64,000 bases of DNA from Bimuria novae-zelandiae CBS 107.79 (taxonomy: Eukaryota > Ascomycota > Dothideomycetes > Pleosporales > Didymosphaeriaceae), in the NCBI GenBank assembly GCA_010015655.1, contig ML976695.1:507685-571684 (forward strand), written 5' to 3'. Under the pieces are notes generated by a model. The model saw only the letters and a list, made by a program, of their open reading frames with translations, made no database searches and had not been told where the DNA came from. Made by a program: the position numbers and the translations under genes. Positions 55,604 through 64,000 of this stretch are shown piece by piece. The number at the start of each line of letters is the position of its first letter. Within the stretch, counting starts at the first letter, position 1.

Positions 55604-57836
55604 CTACGTTGAGATGGTGAGCGGTGAAGCGCCAATGGTAATTGGACGGTGAAGAAAGTTGCAGCTCGTCCGAGAAGGGCAGGCGCGCCAAGCCGTCCCA
55701 TGCATTGCGCACACGCCGCACTCGTAAAACCTCTTCCCGTGCAGCGCGTCCGTCTTCTTCACATTCAACAGCAAGGAAGTCCTCCCAGCCCTCACATCGC
55801 CCTATGGAGACGCTGGCTGTTCTGGCGATGCTTCGCCAGCCTTGCCAGACGGAACAACACGCGCACGTTTGAGCCTCTCCACGATTCCTGCATGAGCGGA
55901 GAGGTATAGAAGATTCGCGACATCACTACACACCCTGGACCCTCCGGAAGCACCCATAAGCGCTATCACGCTCCGATATGGCGTCTTCACGGCATGCTAC
56001 AAGCTGGGCCTTGACGCGAGAGCAGATGACCGCTCATCACAGTCGTACGAATCCGCATCAACCCACGATCCAGGTCTATTGTTCATATCATGTGCTCCGC
56101 CTTTGATTGTTTTCCCGATTTAACCGACAGAAATCTCAGTTTGACAACTGGACCAGCATCAAGGCACCTATCACACGGAACGGGCTTGCAAAAGTGCGGA
56201 GAACGATATTCAAGTCCCCATGCCCTCACGTCCACCATCTATGTTGCCTCGTAAGCGCTCAGCATTTGATCGCCTTCACCGAAACACGACACATCTGGAT
56301 GGTGTCAGCTGAGACACCCAGTGATGAACATAGCCCAGTGCACCGACTCTCGACCGGTGGCTCTATTTTAGGAAGAGCCGGGATACTCAATTTTAGCGAC
56401 TTCTCTCTAGTGCTTCACTTTCAGCCTCAGACGGCAAGACCATTGACCCACTACCAATTGTACGAAGAGAGTACTACATCGCTTACTTGCTACCACGCGA
56501 TGACCCAACGGAGTGTTATGTCCCGAAGAAGTTCTGCGGCCACCGACACATCGATTTGGCAGCAGTACATGTCTTGACCCTTTCCGATTCCCATGCCTTA
56601 GCGTGGAGGTACAGCATGTGAACGCGCGGAAGGTTCAACTTACTAACAGACCACCAACCTCGATCTGGTGTGCAAGGATCAGGTCTCCCTTCGTCCAGTC
56701 CCCCTCCCAAGTACCATGGTCGTCAAATACGTGGAACCCGATATCGTCGAACCTTGCTCAGATAGGTCGACACGAATGCGGGCAGCCACGGGATGCACAT
56801 CTCCTTGTACTACCGCCGTCTGCCAATGCGGACATCTCGTCATTTGCGTGGCTTTTCCCCCAACGAATCAGCTAAATCGCTTGCAGCCTGCTATGCTATT
56901 CGCCCATGCCTATAATATTGTTTATGGGGAAACATAACAGGACATGATCGGTCGAGGCTGTTCGACGCCTGCAATTGAGCGGGGAAGTCAAGGCAGTGAA
57001 AGTTTATACGTCCGGGCATCCGACCATCTGCGGAACCGCAGGCCAAAAGAAACTTTCCCGGCATTGCAGACGAGGGCGGGTGGAGCCGTGTCATGCTATA
57101 GGATGGTCTCACTATACAATACCTGCATGGACGCTGCGAAGTGATTCAAGGCACTCTCGCACGCATCGATATATCTCGATAACAAGCTGCATGAGCCCAT
57201 AACACTGCTCAGTCCGCTTTGCCGAGCGATCAGGTCGTAGTAAACAGTCACGGGAGGTCACTCTAAAGCACTCCCGAAGTAGCTGTTCCAAATCAGAAGA
57301 CCACTATCACAGCACTGTAGTGTTTGAATTGCAATTTCTACCTATCCCAAACGGGTCCATTGGAGACCTTGAACGACGAATCTAACTGTGTGATATCCGA
57401 TCAGCATATAATCTAAACATAAACTCTCGATCAAACCAGCGTGAGGAAATGCGGAATCGCTCTCGTGGTGGTCTGATTACCCAGGAACCGCCACCGACAC
57501 GGAGTCAAGCCACCCTGACTGAATGCCCTTCGTAAACGCTTCGTCATTCAAGTTACTCCAGGAGAGGCAAAACGTGAGATGAGTAAGTGTCGGCATTATC
57601 TTGGTAGGAAACCCCCATCAAGCGCCTTACATAACAATTGTTCGTAAAGATGGGTAGCATGGTCACTCATCAGCATGCTTAGCGCGGATAATGTTCACAT
57701 AGTCCTCATATTCGAGGTTACAGATACAACAGTCGACACCTCGTCTTCTTGATGTGCAAACCCTCAAAAGTAACAATGAAACTGAGACCCAGCGCCACTG
57801 CAAATGCCATAGCCCAGGAAGGAGGTGGCGAGATGC
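55604..57836. other. 2.2 kb intergenic stretch, nothing recognised
   Basis: Several overlapping open frames of 60-156 codons occur on both strands (the longest at 56107-56577) but none resembles a known family or has a clear intron structure. This is the promoter of APE2 and the 3' side of the SMP/C2 gene. Confidence 0.5.
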
Positions 57837-60800
57837 TCACGCCTCCGTCTCAACACCTTGCGACTTCCTATCGTTATGCTTAAACAGCCCTTCCACCTTA
57901 TTCTCTCCCCGCTCAGCCAAATGCTTCAGATACGCCAGCGTACGCGGCCCTTTCCACTGCATGGCACCGCGTTTCCGCCTGTGAAGCTGCTTCTTATTGT
58001 GTTTGTACTCCCTGACCTGGTCCATTAAGCCCCTCTTCCCATCGCTGTCGAGGCTATTGTTGCTGTTGGGGTGCAGAATGCTGGGCACGAACGAGCTGTC
58101 CTCGTTCTCATCAGACGAAGACGAAGTGTCCGAGTCACTGTCCGACTCCTCGTCATTGTCCCAGTCCATCTCGTTATTGTCGTTGCACGCGTCTAGAACC
58201 TCCAGCACGTTGCCTAGATTGGAATCTTTCTTGGCGAGCGATTGGTGGTAGCCTGAGAGGCCTGACCAGAAAGTTATGGTGAGCTCGATTTCACCGACTT
58301 TGTCGCCGTAAGAGTCTAGAACGTTATTCTCAGCACGGCTGAGATCGCCCTTCCAGACGGCGAGCCTGATAGTTTGTTCTTCGTTGTCAACGATGTCTTT
58401 GAGCCAGAGGATGGCGAAGGCCGGTGTGCGATCCGAGAGTGCGGAGTCCTTGCGGAACTCAACAATCATCCACGAGGCATAGCGTTTGCGGACTGGAAGA
58501 CGGATGCGGTGGTTTCGCTTGGTCTTCCAGACGGTATGGCCATCATACTGATTGGCTTCGCTATCCTCGGAACCCGAATAGAGTTTGCCGCGAGCGAGGC
58601 TTGTGCGGATTTTCATTCTAAGATTCTTGAGGTCTCCAGGAATGTCGATAGCTTTTACCAATGGTTTGATTTCTATAGTGCCATACTCCCAGCCTAGTAA
58701 GTTTCGTGGGGCCTGAAGTTGCACTGATCGGAAGACAATCGATATGCGAGCGCGACCATAACCGATACCACCGGCGATTGGGAAGTTGGAAATCAGCTGG
58801 CTGCGGTGCTTCAGGACCCTTGACAAGGGAAGATAAATGACACCCAGAAGAGCATCGTCTTCATGTACACGTGCGTCGCGTACTGAGATGTGCACTTCTG
58901 TATTGCGGAAGTCGCGGATGAACCGTTCACATCCAGCATTGAAGAAAGGCTTCGAGTTCTTTGGCTTCGTCCGTGTCTTGAACATCTTCTGGTGGTTGAG
59001 GATGACAGTGCAATAGGAGGAGGGAAGGTCGTCCCCTTCTTCCTCTTCCTCAGTGGCGTCCTCGTTTTGTTTCTTCTTATTGGATTTTTCGATCTCAAGG
59101 CCGGTTATCTGATGGATTTGGATACTGAGGATACCGGACGGGTAATTTTGTGATGGCGGTGATGCAATAATGAGTTCGTCTTGACGCGCCTACACACGAG
59201 TTAGTGACTTTTGTCCGAACTCTTTGTACAGCAACGAAGAGGAAGTGAAGTAGCCTGTATCTCTCTAGAAGTTCCGGGCTGTGTGCAAAGAGCAACGTAC
59301 CTTGAAGTCTTGAGCCTTTTGCTGCTCGACCTCCTCAGTCTCATCTTTGCTCGCCTCACGCAATTTCTGCTCGCTCTCTTCATACACTTTCTTCCTCAGC
59401 TGATTGATATCTTGGACATCCGGATCTTTCTCCTGAGCTGTGAGTTGATCGTCTGTGATTCTTGTCTTAGAGAAGTATCCAACACTCCAGCATAGCTTGC
59501 CTGGCATGCCTTCACCCTTCCTGAGAGACCTGAACCCGTCTTCGCGATCTTGCACTTTTCCGTTCGTTGCATTCTCTTTCAACAATTGTTTGATATCTAC
59601 CTCAATTCGGCCCAAGTCGTCGTCCGCGGAGACACGATCTGCGTCCCACAACTGCAGTCTCAAGCGTTCATCGACATTTAGCTCATCCGGGGAAACCAGT
59701 AGGAAACATGTCTCGTGCCAATTAGGGTCCATGTTGCTCATCTGGACACGCGTTGACCACATTGGCTTGCCGAATTTGGCCCAGCCGACGCTCACATATG
59801 GATCAGCTGAGCCTGACTTGAGTGGTCCGATTCCTCCATCTCCTTCCTTGAAGTCAAAAGCGCGCTTGATGGTGACCATGATAACGCCTCGTGCGGTGGT
59901 GTCTTTCTTGAAGTCGTCACCCATCATCATGTCCTTGAGATCAAGGGTAAGGGATTTTGGTGCGACATATTCAGCCATGGCGGCGTCTACTGACGACTGA
60001 ACAAATCGGGAAATGAGCGGGAAGTCCATCAAGTTTGGGGCTTGTTTGAGTAGTGGCACGCAAGAGATATTGACTTTCGGTTGTCCCAAGAATGTGAGGG
60101 TACAGAGAGAGAAGAAAGGTGGATCTGGCGTGAGTTGAAGACGTACTCTCATCACACCAATAAAGCCCTCGACTTCGACCCAGACCGCTGATTCGTTAGT
60201 CTTCTCTACTTGCAAGGGGAGATGCAACTTACGGAGCTTAATGTTGGAGGGCAAATAAAACGCCATGTAGAGGTGCGCTTTCTTAGCGCGGTCTTTCATG
60301 TGCCTCCGCCCAGTCGATGGGCGATACGCAAATGCGATTTCCATGTTGACAAATTCACCCTCTTCGGCTTCCATTCCTTCTGCGATGCCATCATCCTGTC
60401 CGTCCTCGTCCTCATCTTTCCCTTCCGTATTGTCTTTGACGTCTCCTTCGCCTGGGACTGTCCGGTCGCTGTGTTGTTCGTTGCCCTTCATGAGCTGGCC
60501 GTCATCACCTACGGACCTTGCAGCTGCACCCGTAGGTAGCCAACGAACCCCTAAAACGCGAAACGCCTCGCTACCCTGACCGATATCGTCTACAGAGACC
60601 ATGCGAACCAACTTGGGCAAACTAGCTTGCATAACATCCTATTACAATTAGCTTATTTCCACTAACTGCAAGAGAGCGAGCATACCTCGAGAGTATCAGA
60701 AATACTGGTGAACAGATCAGGGTTGATTAGTGGCCAAATTGAAGCCAGGAATGAGTTCAGCCATTGCGCGCTTTCTGGTACGTTGGTCTTGGCTAGCTTT

Positions 60801-61738
60801 TGACCCTTTTCTCGTTCAGCTTGCCACACTTCGGACTCCCACACCTCATTGATCTTGTTCTCCGTCCATTGTCGCATACCCATAATGACGGCGCCCGAGA
60901 CACCTATACTGACAGCTACCTCGAGCAGCGTAAAAAAAGTTCTCGACCAGCCCTCGAAGCTACGCGTGAGCTGGAAGGCTGCAACTACGGTGACTAGACT
61001 CGCGCTGACCAATCCGAGACCAGCTGTCATGGCCTTTTTATGAATATCGTTTATACTGTCCCGGGTCACTGCAAAATCCGGTGGCGGGAACAATGGCTCT
61101 GTTCCGCTGTGCACATCTTGGGACAGCTTTTGCTCGTCTTGGAGCTGTGCTTCGGTCTTGTTCTTGGCACTAGCACCAGTCGCGGACTTTGGCTCTGTTC
61201 CAGCAGGGGGGCCGTTCTCCGGCGTCATCTTCAAGTCCTTTTCTGTATAGTCATGGATGGTTACAGGTAGGTGGGTGACAGGATCGGTAATTTCCCGTTC
61301 TGAGCCGTCTGCGCTCCACTTCTTCATCGACTTTCTAGCCTGCTTTGGATCCGCAGACGTTAACGTGCCCTCGGTTGTGTCTTGCGGTGTATCGTCATTG
61401 TCCTCACCGTCCTGGTCGTTCTTCGGCTGTACTCGTCCTGCGTGATCGTCTGCAATATCGTCCTCTTCGCCTTCTAGGTTCTTGTTTGCAGCCTTATACG
61501 GCTGCGTGCTCCCGCTGGGGTTGAGGGCCTCCTTGCCGTGACGAAGTGCGGTGTATGCGTCCGTGAGTCGGTTCGTCTTGCTGCGATCATCCTGCTGCCC
61601 ATCGTCTGCGTGCCCATACTGTTCCTGGCGATGTTGCTTCTCTTCACGGTATTTCTGTACGGTCGGAACGGGGTGGTGCGGCGTATACGGGGCTTTGTGT
61701 TTCCGTTGCGAGGCTTCTGCGTCCTCCACACCAGACAT
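57837..61738 (-). CDS. SMP and C2 domain membrane-contact-site protein (Mug190/tricalbin type)
   Basis: Exons 60686-61738, 59301-60638 and 57837-59189, with introns of 47 and 111 bases; phases are all zero. 1247 residues from the ATG at 61738 (MSGVEDAEASQRK). Order: acidic, disordered N-terminus; a pair of hydrophobic segments at about 236-255 and 268-290 (hairpin anchor in the ER); an SMP lipid-transfer domain (WLNSFLASIWPLINPDLF, then LPKLVRMVSVDDIGQGSEAF, VNMEIAFAY); and C2 domains, the first with MVTIKRAFDFKEGD and SGSADPYVSVGW, a second after GILSIQIHQITGLE, and a later basic region. The C-terminus has an acidic stretch (DNDEESDSDSDTSSSSDENE). DDIGQGSEAFRVLGVRWLP is typical of the Mug190-like branch rather than classical Tcb1-3. 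The expected role is ER-plasma-membrane tethering and lipid transfer. Confidence 0.88.
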
Positions 61739-62363
61739 GGTGAAGGTTTGGCGAGCGAGTCGACTGCGTAAGAGAGCTGCGTGGGCTAGACAATTAGTCG
61801 TGCGTAAAGTCGTGGGCGCGTTAGTCTTCAATTATCAGCTGGATGAGTCTCGTGTGCCAGCGAATTGAGCGAAAATGGAACGCAGTAGTGGCAGGTTTCT
61901 CGAAGCTTGAGCTGATCATGTGTTCCCCACTGGATGCTTCGCGACGAGGAATGCCAGACTAGAGGCCGCATAGCCGTTCAGAGGGGTTTCACCAGGTACC
62001 TATTTGCCGATGACGTATGGGGACAGTTCAAGATCACGTTGGCGACCGGGCCTTCTCCACCTACAAGCGGAAGCTCATTTCGAACGAGGCGCATTGGTCA
62101 TACGATGTGTGAGATGTCGTCAGGGGTAAAACTAACACGGTTGAAGGTGCATCGTGCAACTCTGCTAACGTTCACACTGGTTTACGAAGAATGGAGTCCA
62201 ACCTAGTTGCTCGCTTATGAGGGGCCGAGGCTCTGTCACAGGGCGGGGATGGACCTCGGTTTGCGCCTGCGCGACAAACTGCAACTCCTGGTACACATTC
62301 GAAATCGCCATGTAACCCTGTACAAGTACATCTGTGGCGATCGAATAGCTTGAATTCGTTGAG
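61739..62363. other. Divergent promoter region
   Basis: Separates the minus-strand SMP/C2 gene and the plus-strand thioesterase gene. The open frame 61934-62206 has no family resemblance. Confidence 0.55.
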
Positions 62364-63386
62364 ATGCCGTCTTGGAAGGAAGCTACCGCAGTGCGCAAGC
62401 TCAGCGCATCAGCATACGAATGCACGCTGCAGGACGACTGGTGCATCGGAAGTGGTCAGTTTACAGCAACCTCTGTCAAGCATGAACGTTCGGCGTCAGC
62501 CTTACTCTTCCCGAGGCAATACGCTATCTTAACAAGTCATGGTGCCGCTGTGTGTTCGTACAATGCTGACCCAGCTAAATCAGTTCCCAACGGAGGCTAT
62601 GTAACAGGATGTGTGCTCGAAGTCGTTTCCGCCCATTTTGCGACCGCACTCTCAAAGCAGAACCAGCCGCACACAATCGCTCTCCATATCGAGTTCCTCC
62701 GACGAACCCAAGCCGGCCCCGCGACCTTCAAAGTCGAAGATGTCAAGCTCGGGAGACAAACCTCAATCGTACACGTTCGCATGTTCCAGGAGGGACGCGA
62801 AGAGGTCATCGCCTATGTGACGAATTCGAACATGGATACCGAGGAGGGAGTGAGCTTTGATACGCAGTACAAGCTGCGGCCACCGCCGCCACCCGTGGAT
62901 CTGAGCAAGCTGGGCGCGAATAAGGATACGAACTGGTACCGCCAGGAAAAGATGCCCTGGGCAGAATTCAGGAAAGCGACCTCTCGGGTCAATTTCTATC
63001 TCCCGCGCAATGGCCAAATTCGGTCGAATACAGCGGATGAGTGGCTCTGCTTCAGCGATGGCACTCGGTTCACAAACTCTTCAATCGGCTTCGTTGCCGA
63101 CATGTTTCCCCTGGTTGTGGAAGAGTTTCGAGACAAGAGCCAGGGTCCATTCTGGTATCCCACTCTTCTGCTGAATCTGGATGTCAAGAAGACGTTGCCA
63201 CCAGAAGGCGTTGAATGGCTGGCCGTTAGGGTTGAGTCGAAGAAGATAAAGAATGGGAGGATAGATCTTGATGTGCATGTTCACGATGACACAGGGGACT
63301 TGGTTGCGCTAAGCCATCACGTTGGGCTCGTCGTTGATGCTTCGAGGAATACAGCGGCGAGGAGGAAGACGGACTCCAAGATATAG
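62364..63386 (+). CDS. Acyl-CoA thioesterase-like protein, double hotdog fold
   Basis: Two exons, 62364-62454 and 62575-63386, giving 300 residues. The 120-base intron (GTCAGT...CCCAG) is a multiple of three and happens to lack stops, so the unspliced frame reads through; splicing restores DDWCIGSAKSVPNGGYVTGC, the family's W.IG....GGYV entry into the first hotdog helix. The rest shows PHTIALHIEFLRRTQAGPAT (the hotdog substrate strand), RVNFYLPRNGQ, and the second hotdog with FVADMFPLVVEE and YPTLLLNLDVKK. This is the TesB/thioesterase-like superfamily common in fungi; it may hydrolyse acyl-CoAs, with unknown chain preference. No peroxisomal SKL tail is present (ends TDSKI). Confidence 0.9.
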   Translation: MPSWKEATAVRKLSASAYECTLQDDWCIGSGQFTATSVKHERSASALLFPRQYAILTSHGAAVCSYNADPAKSVPNGGYVTGCVLEVVSAHFATALSKQNQPHTIALHIEFLRRTQAGPATFKVEDVKLGRQTSIVHVRMFQEGREEVIAYVTNSNMDTEEGVSFDTQYKLRPPPPPVDLSKLGANKDTNWYRQEKMPWAEFRKATSRVNFYLPRNGQIRSNTADEWLCFSDGTRFTNSSIGFVADMFPLVVEEFRDKSQGPFWYPTLLLNLDVKKTLPPEGVEWLAVRVESKKIKNGRIDLDVHVHDDTGDLVALSHHVGLVVDASRNTAARRKTDSKI

Positions 63387-63920
63387 ACCTAGGTTGGAAT
63401 ACTGGAAGCAGTAATCCATTGCGACTGATTCAAGTAACTCGATCCCCACATGGGATATGTCAGCCTCAAATGCACTCAGTAACACAATAAGACAAATGCT
63501 ACTTTTCGCTTCTCTATTGAATGTTCCTAGATGACCCACAGTGTTGATATCCTTGATCCGGTCTTGCCACCCCGCATTGTTAGCACTCGCGCTGTCCATG
63601 CTCCTGATGCAGTCGTAGTGGACGCATTCGACCGTAGTATGCCAAACCTGATGTTGCAACCAGATGTTGAAACCAATCGTAATGTTATGAAAACAAAAGC
63701 GACGTTAAGTATTTGTCTAAAACGATTACCTTGTCAACAATGAATCAACTGAAACGTTTGAAGTTCGTCGCGGCTGCAGGTTGAAGCTGATAGTGACTTC
63801 TAGAGTTAGCGCATCACGTGAATCGCTTGGCGTCTAAGCGAACGCAAGCGACGCACCACTATCGAAAAGCTCCATCACCGACTCCACGAAACTTCAGTTC
63901 CAACGACAACGACCGCCACC
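63387..63920. other. Intergenic upstream of the right-edge gene
   Basis: A minus-strand frame at 63309-63659 overlaps the thioesterase end and is not convincing. CT-rich and CAACGACAAC-type sequence at 63890-63920 precedes the next ATG with a CCACC context, a normal fungal 5' UTR. Confidence 0.5.
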
Positions 63921-64000
63921 ATGCCCAAGGAAGTCAAGCAGAAGTCTGGTGCGTACTCACGTCTTCTGTAGCCTTTGCGCGATGCTAACATCTTTGCAGG
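63921..64000 (+). CDS. First exon of a gene running off the right edge
   Basis: ATG in a strong context (CCGCCACCATGCCC) opens MPKEVKQKS; a GTGCGT donor at 63949 and a TTTGCAG acceptor at 63997-63999 define a 51-base intron, so only the first base of exon 2 is inside the window. The basic start with a very short first exon is common in small chromatin or ribosomal proteins, but the family cannot be told from nine residues. Confidence 0.6.

Overview
The window reads as a filamentous ascomycete (Pezizomycotina) chromosome. I base this on short GT-AG introns, fungal families (eL38, GH47 mannosidase, MFS monocarboxylate-type permease, AsaB-type oxidoreductase, Ape2, Sec59, Mug190/tricalbin-type protein), and repeats decayed by C-to-T change at CpA, the mark of repeat-induced point mutation (RIP). 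A Dothideomycete is my guess, not something proved here.

Layout. (1) 1-6604, gene-dense left arm: an 86-residue membrane protein in four exons, RPL38, a UlaG-like metallo-beta-lactamase-fold protein, and a class I alpha-1,2-mannosidase (GH47). (2) 6605-38710, a transposon nest with no recognisable intact host gene. Four target-site duplications order the insertions: Ty3/gypsy element C (10682-17323, TSD AATAT) sits inside an older minus-strand gypsy B'; a solo LTR of the B family (18547-18973, TSD GATTG) lies in almost unmutated DNA; a Fot1-like element (19315-21179, TA) splits a Tc1-like transposase; a piggyBac-like remnant abuts the 5' LTR of a plus-strand gypsy B; gypsy A (23792-30975, TSD CTAAC) splits B's gag region; and a young pogo/Fot1-like element (36614-38403, TA) carries a transposase broken by a single in-frame TAG. 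(3) 38711-64000, gene-dense right arm: a coiled-coil protein, an AsaB/CmcJ-like oxidoreductase, an F-box protein, an MFS permease, an orphan protein, dolichol kinase (SEC59), M1 aminopeptidase (APE2), an SMP/C2 contact-site protein, a hotdog thioesterase, and the first exon of another gene at the right edge.

The genes do not form an evident cluster. Two serve N-glycosylation (GH47 trimming mannosidase; dolichol kinase), but they lie on opposite sides of the nest. The AsaB-like oxidoreductase, F-box protein and MFS permease form the most accessory-looking stretch.

The least explained structure is an antisense reading frame downstream of pol in the B-family gypsy elements. It encodes a Cys6 pattern that fits a Zn(2)Cys(6) cluster followed by a charged helical stretch. 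A second, different antisense frame lies between pol and the 3' LTR of gypsy A. All exon joins are by eye from splice signals and frame.
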